This document shows, one piece after another, positions 9,373 through 20,800 of a stretch of DNA of 64,000 nucleotides. The notes beneath the pieces were generated by a model. The model worked only from the letters and a program-made list of their open reading frames with translations, ran no database searches and was not told where the DNA came from. The stretch is from Azolla caroliniana (taxonomy: Eukaryota > Polypodiophyta). Every line of letters starts with the position of its first letter. Position 1 is the first letter of the stretch. The translations under genes and the position numbers were made by a program. The stretch lies in NCBI GenBank assembly GCA_043228905.1, contig JBHGNT010000016.1, positions 5,456,001-5,520,000 on the forward strand, given 5' to 3'.

Positions 9373-12300
9373 ATGGTCGGCATCACCGGCCGAGAGAAAA
9401 CAAAGACGGAGGGGAGACTTCGGGCGTGCGGAGTTCTCGGCCCTGACGAAGGAATCAACGGAGCCGTGGAGGCAGTCTCTTTCGACGACACCTTGGGAAT
9501 GCTGGGGAAGGTAGTCGAAGAAGACCTTAACGAAGACCGGACGATACCGGTATGTTCCGAAGAAATGTACGAAGTCATCGCGGACTTCGGTCGAGGGCTC
9601 GAGTCGGAACGGACGGCCCGAGTGAGCACCAAGTACAAGACGGTGGACCGGAAGGTGAGGCCAGTTGCGGCGCCCTTACCGGAGGGCAGTGAATCCCGGA
9701 TTAAAGGGGTTGCATCGGACCCCAGCTTACGAGATCGGGCCTGCATAGGACACACCTTCACCGACGAGACGCTCCGCGAGCTGAAGATCGGTGGGGGCGG
9801 GTTCCTACTGCCGGCGGAGGAAGACCGGTTCCGGAGAATGCTCGGAAGGCACGGGAAAGCCTTCGCATTCTCGCCGAAGGAAATCGGGTGCGTGGACCCG
9901 ACGATCGTAGAGCCGATGGTGATATTCACGGTACCGTGGAATCTCAAGCCAATTTCGGTTCCGAGAGCTCACATCCCGAAGTTGATGGAGCTGTTGAAAC
10001 AGAAAGTTGATATGGGCATTCTCGAGCCGTCGAGCGCCCCGTATTCAAACCGCTGGTTTACCGTGCCAAAGAAAAACGGATCATTGCGCTTCATTCAGGA
10101 CCTGCAGCCGGTCAATAGAGTGACCATTCGGAACGCAGGGATCGGACCGACCATAGACGAGTTCGCGGAGGCCTTCGCCGGAAGGTCGATTTACTCGGTC
10201 GGTGATCTATACTCAGGGTACGACCAGTTCCAGCTAGCCGTGGAAAGCAGAGACATTACGACGATGCGAACTCCCCTCGGCCTAGTGCGGATGTGTACGC
10301 TGCCGCAAGGAGGGACCAACTCAGTGGCCCACATGGTGAATGCGATGAACAAGGTGCTGAGGGACTGCATCCCGGACATCACCATGCCGTTTCTAGACGA
10401 CATCCCGATCAAGGGATGCCCGGTAGAAGAGAAGGACGAGACGGTCGGGCCGGACGGATGCCGGCGATTCGTGATGGCGCACATCGACGACTGCGAGAAG
10501 GTGCTGCAAAGGCTAGAGGATGCGAGGCTCACCTTCTCGGGGGAGAAATCAGCCTTCGGGCAGTCGGAAATCATGGTGGTCGGACACTTATGTGGGCCAT
10601 ATGGCCGGAAACCGTCTCCGGCAAAGGTAGAAGCCATCTCCGCGATGAAGCCCGACTGCAGCTCGGTCACGGAAGTACGTAGATTCCTGGGGGCATGCGC
10701 ATTCTACCACATATGGATCCCGCATTACGCCCATGTTGCGGAGCCGCTATACGGATTATTGAGGAAAGGGCGAAGATTCGAATGGCTAGACAAGCACAAG
10801 GAGTCGGTCCGGAAGCTGAAGGAGGCTCTCTCGGCAGCACCGGCGCTCCGAAAGGCCGTCTACAGAAAGGGCACCCCAGTGTACATAACGGTTGACACGA
10901 GTCCGACCGGAATCGGGTGGGTCGTCAACCAAGAAGACGGAGACGGCAATCGGTTTCCAATCCGATTCGGCGCGAAGGTCCTCAGCGAACGGCAGCGAGG
11001 ATACGCCCAGGTTAAACGCGAACTCTGGGGTATCGTTTCGGCGGTGAAAGCCGACAAGGACTATCTGATCGGGACAGAGGTAATCATAGAGACGGATTGC
11101 ATGCCGATTCTCGGCATGGTTTCCGGGTGCGCAACGCCGGACCTGGCAATGCTCAGGTGGATAGCGTACATCAAGTCCCTGGACCCGGGAATACGACACA
11201 TTTCCGGGAAAGACAACGCCATGGCCGACATGCTTTCGAGGGCGAGATTCGATGACGAGAGCGGCATGATTTCGGAGGACGAAGAGGTCGGCGTGGACTT
11301 CTTCGAGACTGCGTATGTAACAACCGACGGGACAAGCACTCCGGCGCTTAACGACTTCGACGCGAGCAAGTACGACGGGGAGTGGCTGCAGATCGGTGGG
11401 TTTTTGAAGACAATGACGCCCGATGCGTCATGGACGAAGGACGAGGCCAACCGGATCCGGAAGAAAGCGTACCGGTTCTTTCTCCGGGACGGATACTTGT
11501 GGAAGCACCCGAAGAGGAGGAACGGCGTCCCGCTCCGGGTGGTGGCGATGAAGGAAGAACAGGAGGAGCTGCTGACGGCCTACCACGACAGCCCTTGGGC
11601 TGGACACCGTGGAACATGGGCTACGTTTGAGAAACTGAAGGGGAAGTATTGGTGGCCGGGGCAGTACCAGGACGTGCATCGGTTCGTGACAACTTGCGAG
11701 AGCTGTCAGATGCACTCCATAGTCCGACATCGGGACGAGCTTCACCCCACGTACCCTCCGACCATCCACTTCAAATGGATGGTAGATCTGGTAACGATGC
11801 CAATGGGAGTAGGACAGATGCGGTACCTGGTCCTAGCGCGGGAGGATCTGACGAACCAGGTGGAAGGCCGGGCCCTTCCGAACAAAACGACCGCGGCCGT
11901 ATGCCGGTTCCTAATCGAAGACGTGATATGCCGGTACGGGTGCGTCGGAAAGATCGTGGCTGACCGAGGGGAGTTGGACGCTGAAGAAGCCGCGGAGCTG
12001 TTCGACCGGCTGGGAGTCAAGCTCTCGCTCACCACTGCGTACAATCCGGAGGCGAATGGGAAGGTGGAGCGCGGACACGGGCCGATCGTCAAGGCGTTGG
12101 TTCGGGCATGCAGAGGCCAAGTCGGTAACTGGCCGCGGCTGCTACCTTATGCCTTGTGGGCAGACCGGACCACGCACAGTTCGGTAACCGGGTACATGCC
12201 GACGGAGCTCATGTTCGGCCAGAAGCCGATCATGCCGATGGAACGGACGATCTCCTCGTGGGCAACGGTCGACTGGAGGGACGAGATGAACCGGGAGGAG

Positions 12301-12720
12301 TTGTTGGCCGCGCGTATACGACAGCTCGAGCGGAGACCGGAGGACGTGGAACTGGCTGCGGAGAGGCTCCGGGTGGCGAGGGCAAAGAACAAAGGCAGGT
12401 TCGACCGAACGCACCGGCTCCGACCGAAGAAAATCGAAGAAGGTGACTGGGTGCTCGTCTACGACAGCAGCCTCGACAACCAGCACCGAGCCACACGGAA
12501 GTTCGCACGAAGGTGGTTCGGGCCTTACATGGTACGGAGCGCCAATGACAACGGGACATATCACCTGGCGGAACTTGACGGCACGAGAGTGGCGATACCG
12601 GTTGCAGGGAAGCGGATCAAAGCGTTCAAGAAGCGTCATGACGACGAGCCGGACCCGGCTCTCCTAGTCGGCAGTGACGAACGATCCGAAAATGAGGAAG
12701 GACTGACGGGCGAGGAATGA
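9373..12720 (+). CDS. T1 pol polyprotein: RT, RNase H, integrase
   Basis: An intact 1115-residue frame. Reverse transcriptase spans roughly residues 210-430, with RFIQDLQPVNRVTIRN, a DLYSGYDQFQL motif and catalytic FLDD (340-343) in place of the usual YVDD/YLDD. RNase H begins about residue 500 (TVDTSPTGIGW, Asp 508). Integrase has a zinc region (TCESCQMHS, about 772-780) and a complete D,D35E triad at Asp 805, Asp 864 and Glu 899. A GPY-like module (RRWFGPYMV) follows. No chromodomain is evident. All catalytic residues are present, so it should be able to copy and integrate T1 and possibly T2/T3 in trans. An ATG at 9366 in another frame precedes the chosen start. Confidence 0.92.
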   Translation: MVGITGREKTKTEGRLRACGVLGPDEGINGAVEAVSFDDTLGMLGKVVEEDLNEDRTIPVCSEEMYEVIADFGRGLESERTARVSTKYKTVDRKVRPVAAPLPEGSESRIKGVASDPSLRDRACIGHTFTDETLRELKIGGGGFLLPAEEDRFRRMLGRHGKAFAFSPKEIGCVDPTIVEPMVIFTVPWNLKPISVPRAHIPKLMELLKQKVDMGILEPSSAPYSNRWFTVPKKNGSLRFIQDLQPVNRVTIRNAGIGPTIDEFAEAFAGRSIYSVGDLYSGYDQFQLAVESRDITTMRTPLGLVRMCTLPQGGTNSVAHMVNAMNKVLRDCIPDITMPFLDDIPIKGCPVEEKDETVGPDGCRRFVMAHIDDCEKVLQRLEDARLTFSGEKSAFGQSEIMVVGHLCGPYGRKPSPAKVEAISAMKPDCSSVTEVRRFLGACAFYHIWIPHYAHVAEPLYGLLRKGRRFEWLDKHKESVRKLKEALSAAPALRKAVYRKGTPVYITVDTSPTGIGWVVNQEDGDGNRFPIRFGAKVLSERQRGYAQVKRELWGIVSAVKADKDYLIGTEVIIETDCMPILGMVSGCATPDLAMLRWIAYIKSLDPGIRHISGKDNAMADMLSRARFDDESGMISEDEEVGVDFFETAYVTTDGTSTPALNDFDASKYDGEWLQIGGFLKTMTPDASWTKDEANRIRKKAYRFFLRDGYLWKHPKRRNGVPLRVVAMKEEQEELLTAYHDSPWAGHRGTWATFEKLKGKYWWPGQYQDVHRFVTTCESCQMHSIVRHRDELHPTYPPTIHFKWMVDLVTMPMGVGQMRYLVLAREDLTNQVEGRALPNKTTAAVCRFLIEDVICRYGCVGKIVADRGELDAEEAAELFDRLGVKLSLTTAYNPEANGKVERGHGPIVKALVRACRGQVGNWPRLLPYALWADRTTHSSVTGYMPTELMFGQKPIMPMERTISSWATVDWRDEMNREELLAARIRQLERRPEDVELAAERLRVARAKNKGRFDRTHRLRPKKIEEGDWVLVYDSSLDNQHRATRKFARRWFGPYMVRSANDNGTYHLAELDGTRVAIPVAGKRIKAFKKRHDDEPDPALLVGSDERSENEEGLTGEE

Positions 12721-12791
12721 AGACGGGCCGGTTTTCTCCGTCCCAACTTTCTTGGCGCATACCGGAGGATGCGCGGTTAGGTGGGGGCGGA

Positions 12792-13572
12792 TGTCGTGAA
12801 GAAAACCGTCCATAGGCGGAATCGGCGCACCAAGGCGTGGGAACCGGTTCTTCACGCGCGCACGCTCCATGTTGTACATAGAAGCGAATTAGGGGAAATC
12901 GGCAGGAACGGGCCCTAACTCAAGTGGAGACAAAGACCGCGCGAACAGTCTTTTCGGTCGCGCGCGCGAACTGTACGAGTCGGCGGCGTAACTACGCGGA
13001 TGCGTGAAGAACGGAGCGGATCCCTGTCCAAAGGGACAGGGAATAAAGCTGACATGACGGCCTGCTCGTCGGCATATATAAGGAGCAGGAAAGAGCTGTT
13101 GCAAATATCTCGCGCAGAGAGGACGAAGTGCTGTCGGACCGTTTCTGGACGCTTCTCTCTCTGTTTCCTTCCTTCTTGAGCTCCATAGCTTCTGTGCAGG
13201 GTTCCGAGGAGGCTCGCGCTGTTTCGAGGAACGCCCGAGTGCTTCCGGCAGCACCTCCGAGCTGCTACCCCGTTTGTGCGTCGAAGCGAACAGGCATCGG
13301 CATCTGTTCGCCGGCCTGTTCGGTTGTAACCAACCTGTGCCCCATCGAGGGTTGTAGTCGTGTTAGCCATTTTTGTTAATATACATATTTAGTCGTTCGT
13401 GTCTGTCTGTGTCGGTGTCTGTTCGCGTTCTCCGTGCTGAAGGGCCGTGTCCCTGTGTATCCCCGGTCCTGCGTAGCCGGTTCTCCCTCTTTCTCCTCCC
13501 TCGCTTGCTCTTTGGTTCGAGACCCCCGCGGTCCCGCCTCATCTCCACACGCACTTGCAAAATATCTCGACA
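12792..13572 (+). repeat. T1 3' LTR with upstream polypurine tract
   Basis: Preceded by the tract AGGTGGGGGCGGA (about 12779-12791), the likely plus-strand primer; T3 has the same tract. Differs from the 5' LTR only at 12959. Followed by the ACGT duplication at 13573-13576. Confidence 0.93.
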
Positions 13573-13576
13573 ACGT

Positions 13577-14069
13577 TTCAATAGAACTCCTCTTTGAGAT
13601 CAAGCCTCAACTATATCTCCTACCTCTTTGACCCTCAAAGGAAACAAGCGATTAAACTAAGAGCACAATCTCCACTTTCCTTGATAACATAATAATCAAG
13701 GAGAAACAAGTAACTTTTTTTTTCAAAGACTTAGAACTCTCTACTAGATTATCGTTTCCACACAAATAAGTAGAGTGCTTCATGCGATGAGACAAGCAAG
13801 TGTTGGACACGTGAAGAACGAGGAATCTTAAGTGAGAAGACTTCCATTTAATAATCACTACCATGATGCCTTGATTGTTTTCCTCACCGGCTCTGAATCG
13901 GTCTGGATCCGGATCGGTGCAACCATTCCGGATCCATCTGTTCCTATAGTATTTCTAACTAATTATTAATCTAATAATAATATTCGCTCACGACTCGTCC
14001 CTTCCCCGACTTATCATCCGGACCATACTCTAGCCAACACATGGCACGCCCGTGGGACAGTGCATTGCA
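13577..14069. other. Spacer without a recognisable gene
   Basis: AT-rich DNA that becomes more GC-balanced after 13880 (CCGGATC words). I see no open frame with family features, no RNA gene and no LTR tips. Confidence 0.5.
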
Positions 14070-14786
14070 TGTCGCGTTTTTCCGCGTGTGCATGTAGAAT
14101 AAGGCGGGACCACGGGGGCCTCAGACTAGGGAGTAGATGGGAAGACGGGTATGAGCAAAGTGGAAGAGATTAACACGGTAGAGAAAGTAGAAAGAGACAA
14201 GATTTATGAAGTTATGTATATTATGGGCATGAACGCCGCAATGCGATTACAACCACGGTCGCGTGGGCCAGACTCAAAACATAAGTAGAATGTAAACCCT
14301 AATCGGATAAGTAAAGAAAGAGATGAAGAAACCCTAGAAGAAACTCTAAACCGAATAGAAACCCTCGACCTAAGTGGTATACCTCTTCTCACTCAAAATA
14401 GGCAACCCCTTCAATGGTGCCCCTTCCTCTCCTTTTATAGCATAAGGAGAGAAAGTTGTTACAAAAAGGAGAGACTAAATATCCCCTTTATTCAATGGGG
14501 ATCTTTGCTTAGATTCTAGGAGGAGGGATTGATGGGGCCTTAGCTCCCACTCCTCACACATACTACTATGCCCATTACTCACCTTGTACTCTACAAAGTG
14601 CACGTCACATTTATGCCTCTACGAACTTCGTGGTGCACCTTTAGCACCTTAGATTATTACCCTTCCCATTACATTTTGTTTACTTATTCTTATTACACAA
14701 ATTTACAAGTGCATGTGCAACGTTGCACATCCCCATTTTATTTGTCCCTCCCGGTTTTCTCACCATAGCCGGAAATCTTCACGACA
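14070..14786 (-). repeat. T4: solo LTR of the T family
   Basis: A 717-bp block with TGTCGCG...CACGACA tips, in the same orientation and with similar internal words to T0: the GCGGGACCACGGGGGCC motif near its left end, a telobox (TAAACCCTAA, about 14292-14301) and an 18-bp palindrome (14713-14730). No matching target duplication was found (TGCA on the left, ACGT on the right). It may be old or recombined. T2 is inserted directly against its right end. Confidence 0.7.
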
Positions 14787-15020
14787 ACGTTGTCGCGTTG
14801 TTACGCGCGTGCGTGCAGAAAGAGGTGGGACCACGGGGGCCTTGAACCGAGGAGCGAGCTCGCTTCATTTCCCAGCCGTTGACGCCGGCCATAGTACAAC
14901 CTTCGTTGTCGGAGAACCAAAATTTCCTACCTATGGTACAATTCTTCTTCCGTACTGTACATTTGTGGGGTTTTTCCCGGGTGTCCGGACTATCGCGGCC
15001 CCACGCCTTGATAGCCCTCT

Positions 15021-17118
15021 CTAAAAATCCCCTCGGGTTTCGCCGCCGAGGGCCTCATGGTTCGGTCGCACCGTCAGGAACTGGACCAAGTGACGCCCAT
15101 CCTAGCTCTTGACTCTTGCATAGGCCGAACCGTTGTCCAGCACCTTGGTCTCCATCCTTGCCGCCGTGATGTATGGCTCTCCTAGTATAACCGGATGTGA
15201 GGACGTCTCCTGCACGAAGAAGTGTTGGTCGATCTCGACATCGCCGATTTTCACCCGTACGTTCGGACAGGCTCCATGTAGTTCTTCCGTGGCGCGCGTC
15301 GCTACCCGTATTTTCCAGCCATGCTTGGTGTTGATCGGCCATTTACCCCTCCTGTAGAAATACATGGACATCAAGTTGATTTCGGATCCATGGTCTACCA
15401 AGGCCACCACCGGTTCCGGAACGTTGCCGATCCGTACAGGGGTTTTCGTAGTTGCCTTGGCCCAATGCGGCTTCGTGTAGTGGCTTTCCGCCAACTCGTC
15501 TTCTAGGGCCGTGTCTTCCAAGTGCGTGGTCCACATTTCCATCGGCTTCTCCGGTTCCGGCTCCGTCGACATCCTTTTCCTCTTCACCAAGTCTACGATG
15601 GAGTCATGGAACTCCTTCTTGGCGATCCCAAGCACTTCCCTCAGCGACAACTCAACTTTGCTGTCGAGGATACGTTCCTCCAGGACCTTTCGCAGGTTTG
15701 TGGTCCTTTCGATTTCGGTGCTCAACCGAAACCCTGCCTGCTTCTTTCCGTCCGGCGCGCCTAGGTTGCCGGCACCGGTCGGTTTCGGTCCGAACCGGGT
15801 CTCATACCTCTGCGGGGGACCGACCCCTCCGGCCTTTCCAGCCCATTTGTCTTCCACCAGAACCTCGTAGTTCTGGCAAGCGGCTTCTACGAAGCCCGTT
15901 TTCTCTTCGACCGGATCGTCCCAACCGGTGACCTCCTGGACCCGTTGTTCCGCGTGGTCCGCCTCTTCCTTCTTCAGCCGAACTCCGGAGAGGCCTTCTA
16001 GCACTAGCGGCTAGAATCTGGAGTCCTTCACCTTCCGGGTCTCATCACCCCCGACCCGAATTCCCGCCGTCACTGAGTAGTTAACAGCTTCAACGTGTCG
16101 TGCCGCGGCCTCTTCCATCAACCTCTTCATTCCGTCGCGCCCCATATTCAATTCTAGGTCTCGCTCGCATGCACCCGCTCGTTCCAAAGGTACACCACGT
16201 TGGCCTTGAGCGCGTCGGCGAAATCCGCGCAATCCCTCCGAATGTGACTGATCGTGTCACACCACATGCACCGCTGCCCAGCCAGTGGCCTTCAGTCGCG
16301 AGGTTGTTCGACGCTGTCTCTCCGGGCCTATGAGCTCTACAGGTCGCGCACCATCTGTGTCAGCTCCTCCAGAGCCGCTCCTCCGGATGGGCCTCTGACC
16401 ACGTCATTCGATGCCGACCCCGACTCTGGCCAGATTCGGGTCTCTTCCTTCCTACCGGCCGACACCGATATCGGCTCCTCATGCCTCCTCCCCGGGACCG
16501 GCCCTGACCCCGACGAGCTTTCGTCGCTCCAATCGCGCTGTTTGTCGAAACGGCTGCAGACCCGTTTTACCACGACCTAGTCTGCCGTGAGCCCTTCGTC
16601 CGTTTCCAATAGGGGACCCACCTTTTCCCTGTCTTGACAAACAGTAGTACCCGACTTGTTTCGAGCAATGTCCGGTCCAGCGTCGACAGCCGCGCGAACC
16701 ATTTTTCGAACTCCTGGAGGAGCACCGACGTGTTCCTCCCCTTTCCGGGGCTTTCCACCCACGCCATGAAGTCCCACCTCGACATCCGAAACGAGTCGTC
16801 AAACCCGTACTTCTCGAGGAGCCGCAACTTGAACTCCTCCCAAGTCTGGCATCCGACCAACACCTCGAGCACCTCCGCGTGGATGCTCGGCGTCACCACC
16901 CGAGGGAATCCGGACAGCCGCCTGTCCACCAGGATATCCCTCATGATCATTTCGGCCAGGTAAGCCTCCAAATAACTTGTGGCGTCTTTCCCTCCGAACC
17001 GGCCTATAGTGCTGACGATCGATTCAACGGCTCTGTCTAGGGTACCTATCCCCTCACGAGCGCTTACCAACCGGTCGACGGCTACTGCCATTGCCTCTGC
17101 TATCTCCGATCCCCTCAT
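15021..17118 (-). pseudogene. T2 gag-protease, broken
   Basis: Starts with MRGSEIAEAM at 17118, matching the T1 start, and follows T1 gag through the capsid region (GRFGGKDATSYL) with frame changes near 16570, 16330 and 16010. The last segment (16004-15102) holds the protease with the same unusual VDHGSEINLMS motif as T1 and a HPVILGEPYI motif. The zinc-knuckle region is disrupted. It has lost function through frameshifts. Confidence 0.82.
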
Positions 17119-17182
17119 CTTTCGACTCCTTTGCCACCTTTTCACGTCGGGTTCACCAATTATGTCGCGTTGTTACGCGCGT

Positions 17183-17857
17183 TGTCGTGAAGATTTTCGT
17201 CCATAGGCGGAAAACCGAGCGAAGTAAGCAAACCCGCGATGTGCAACGTTGCACATCAAGATGTTGTATTTCTATTTGTCGATAGTGATAAGTGTGGTGC
17301 TAGAAATGCACCTTAGGATTTGTAAAGTGTAAAGGTGATGTGCTTTTTCGCGCACATCCACGTGAGAGAGAGAGATAGGTACATAGTAGTTCGTGTAGAG
17401 GTGGGAGTTAAGACCCATCCTTCCCACCTCCCCTAAAATCAAGGGAAATATCCCCATTGATTGAAAGGGGATATTTTGTAGCACCTTTATGTAACGGTCT
17501 TCCCTCCTTGTGCTATAAAGGGAGAGGAAGAGCACCATTGTGGGGGTTGCCTATTTTGAGTGCGGAAGGTATACCACATAGGACGAGCGTTAGGTTTAGG
17601 GTTTCTTTTCTTCTTCGTCGGATTAGGGTTTCGGGTTTATCATAGTCGTTTGGTGCGGCCTACGCGGCCGCCATTTTGTAATCGGTTTTCGGTTCTAATA
17701 TATCTTGTTGAGCATTTGGCCTCCATCTTCCTCTTGTTCATTCTTCCTCTTCTTGTGCTAAGCTCCATTCCGAAGTCCTATTCCTTCTCCCCCTTCTCCT
17801 TAGTCCAAGACCCCCGTGGTTCCGCCCTTCTCCACGCACGCGCGTAACAACGCGACA
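17183..17857 (+). repeat. T3 5' LTR
   Basis: Tips TGTCGTG/CGCGACA. Contains a perfect 20-bp palindrome, GATGTGCAACGTTGCACATC (17238-17257), a short (GA)n run, a TATA-like GCTATAAAG (about 17512-17520) and two telobox motifs (TTAGGGTTT, 17596-17604 and about 17623-17631) downstream of the TATA. Its first 30 bp resemble the T1 LTR start, but the body is different. Confidence 0.9.
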
Positions 17858-17861
17858 TCTT

Positions 17862-17878
17862 TGGTGAACCCGGCGTGA
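17862..17878 (+). promoter_or_regulatory. T3 primer-binding site
   Basis: TGGTGAACCCGGCGTGA, 4 bp after the LTR. One base differs from the T1 site, so both probably use the same primer tRNA. Confidence 0.65.
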
Positions 17879-17899
17879 AGGGCGGCAAGGGAGAAAGAG

Positions 17900-20800
17900 A
17901 TGGAAGAAGGCTTCGACTTCGAGGAAATGATGACAAAGATCTTGATGGACGCCGGACGGAAGAGGGCGAGGCGAGAGGCGGCTCAACAAGCGGTCGAAAG
18001 GGTGGTCCGTCTAGTCGGCCGGTTCGATGGGAAGGAGGTCCCAAAATTTTTGAGAGCCTACTATGCGGAAATGACGGGGATGGGCGTGGACGAAGCGACG
18101 AGGCTAGAGTTCTTTCGTCGAGCGGCGGCCGCATCAAAGTACGAGGAGGTCAAGGAGCTCCAAGAAGCTCACGAATCGTGGGAGTCCTTTGAAGGGGCTC
18201 TAATGGAGGCATACGGGTGCGCGGAATCGGAGGTAAGAGGTCGGCGAGAGTTCGATCGGTGGATGGCGTCGGCGAGGCGCCATCGGAGCGCAATAGAGGC
18301 ATTCCGAGAGTTCGAGCGTCGTTTCTCTCAACTCTCGGAGTGGGAACGAAAATCGGTGGGGGCGGACAAAGTCCTCCTATTTTTGAAGACGGTCCATCAT
18401 GAGGAGAGGATGGACATCATGTTCGAGCTTCAAGACGATTATGGGGCGCATGGTCTCACCGAGCAGTGGCCTGAAGTAGAACGGGTGTGCCGACAACATG
18501 ATAAGAGGTGGTCGGCCACAACACGACCCGCGAGCGGCGGAGAAGAGAGGGCGGTGGGCGGCTACACACCACCGCCGGAAGAGAGCTCGATGCACGACCA
18601 ACCGGAGGAGTACGACTTCGAGGCGTTGGTATGGGAGGCGTGCGAGATCGTGACGGCGAAAATCGAGGCCGGAAGGGCGTACGACGGTGACATGGGAGAG
18701 GGTGCGGAGCAAGCGACCCTCTTGCCTTGCGGTGAAGCGACGGCCATGGAGGCCGGTAACTACGGTTTCGGGACACGGTGGCCCGAAACATCGAGTCGGG
18801 AGGAGACGAGCGTCGGTGTCGCGACCTTCCACACACCGGCCCTAGAGGCTTCGGCGGTCGGCCCGAGTGCCGGCACGAGACCTAGAGCTACGGACGGTGG
18901 CGGCGGCAAGGCGGACAACCGGGATGAGGACGAGACCGGCGAAGAAGAGGCGGCGGCAAGCATACTCGATGCTTGCGAAACCGAAGACGGGGTAGCCACG
19001 GACAACGATGTCCGAATGGAGGTGGCTACGGACGAGAGGAGTGGTGGTGTCGCGACCTTCCACACACCGGTCCTAGAGACTCCGGCACCCGGCCCGAGAG
19101 CCGGCGAGAGGCCTAGAGTGACGGACGGTGGCGGCGGCAAGGCGGGCAACCGAAACGACGACGACATGGGAGAGGGTGCGGAGCGAGCAACCCTCTCGTC
19201 TTGCGGCGAATGGACGGCCAAGGATGAGGCCGGTGCGGAGAGCGCCACTTCGAAAGTGGGCGGAAGATTCGGGGCACGGCGGCCCAAAACATCGAGCGGA
19301 GAGGAGGCGAGCGGTGGTGCCGCGACCTTCCACACACCGGCCCTAGAGGCTTCGGCGGTCGGCCCGAGTGCCGGCACGAGACCTAGAACGACGGGCGGTG
19401 GCGGCGGCAAGGCGGGCAAACAAAATGATGCGGACAACGGCGAAGAAGAGGTGGTGGCAAGCATACTAGAGGCTTACGGAATCGGAGATGGGGGAGCCGC
19501 GGACAACGACGTCCGAACGAAAGCGGCTATGGAGACAACAAGTGGCGGTGCCGGGTCCTTACCCACACCAATCCTAGAGGCTCCAATGGCCGGCCCGAGT
19601 GCCGGCATGAGGCTTAGTGCGACGGGAGGTGACGGCGGCAAGGCGGGCAACAGAAACGAGAAGGAAGATTGGAGCGGACGGAGGCAAGACCCCTTGACAC
19701 CGGGGCCGGAGACTTCGGCGGTTGTGCTCGAATGCCAACGTGAGACCGGAGAGATAGGCGGTGACCGTGAGGAGGTGAGGCCCGGAGAGAGCGCATACGA
19801 AGACGAGTATGCGGGGCCCGGAATGGGCGTATACGGTGGGTCTGACGGAGAGGACCGGAGCGGAAACGAGGAGAGAGTCGGGAACCGACCCGACCGGAAT
19901 ACGGCACGGAAGAAGAAGAGAGTAAGGGCCGGCGAACCGGGCCCAAACCGAAGGAAGCCGGCGAGACCGATTGGCCGGTTACGGTTACGGTTACGGTTAC
20001 GATGGGAGCCGGTAAGCGCGAGATGGAGGCTAACCGGGCACGACGACCATGGTTCGGGGGAAAAACGGAAACAAACGAGACCCTCCATACCCACTCTAGA
20101 GACTACGACGGTTGCGGATCAACATAAGACCGGAGAAACGGCGGGTGGCGGCGAGGAGTCGGAGGCCGGAGCGTACGAGGTTACTGGAACGGATATCCGG
20201 TACGAGATGGTGGACGGGTGGGTCCAAGACGGCGAGCCCGTGTCGGAACGGGCTACGGCGACAAAGGAGGAGAAGACCGACACGGAGGTCGGGTCTACGG
20301 CGGAAGAGCGAGACGAGATGCATGCAATACGGCCGATGGAGGGCCAAGACACAAGCATGCCTACGAAGGAGCCACATCGAGCGACCGAAGATGACGGTCG
20401 GATCACGCCTTCGAGAGGCGAATACAAGGAGGAAGGCGGCGACGACAAGACCTGGCACGATGCTAGGGAAGATTGGTGGGAAGAGGTGGCCTACGGAGAG
20501 GCTAAGACCGGCGGCCACGAAGATAAGGCCCGAGAGGGATCCTCCACACCGGCTATAGAGACTCCGGCGGTCGGCGCGAGTGCCGACGTGAGACCAAGAG
20601 TGGCGGACGGTGGCGGCGAGGGGACGAAGGCCACAACGGATGAAGGCACCGAGAGAGGCATACGGGAGGTCGCGGAGAACGAAGATGTATGCGCCCAAAA
20701 GAACGAACACGACATCACGAAGGATGTGTGCGGTCGAGCGGGCCAAGAGGGCCAAGAGGGTGTTCCTCCGAGCGAAACGGAGGTCGGGGAAGAAAGGTAC

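Larger units (their letters stand above)
6299..13572 (+). mobile_element. T1: complete, young Ty3/gypsy-like LTR retrotransposon
   Basis: A 7274-bp element with 781-bp LTRs (6299-7079 and 12792-13572) that differ at a single base (T at 6466, C at 12959). It is flanked by ACGT (6295-6298 and 13573-13576). It has a PBS-like site, two open frames (gag-protease and pol) and a polypurine tract (about 12779-12791). Both frames are intact and domain-complete, so the element looks autonomous and very recently inserted. It is much richer in G+C than the AT-rich flanks. Integrase follows RNase H, the Ty3/gypsy order. The lineage is not one of the common plant gypsy lineages that I can name from the motifs. 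Confidence 0.93.

Noticed and set aside
7279-9947. Long minus-strand open frames antisense to T1 gag and pol (for example 7279-8091, 8283-8792, 9147-9947)
   Set aside because: They mirror a GC-rich, codon-biased coding strand. None shows a protein family motif, while the plus-strand frames have full retroelement domains.
17590-17635. TTTAGGG-like words as an interstitial telomere
   Set aside because: Only isolated single units, recurring at the same place in each LTR; they are LTR motifs, not a telomeric array.
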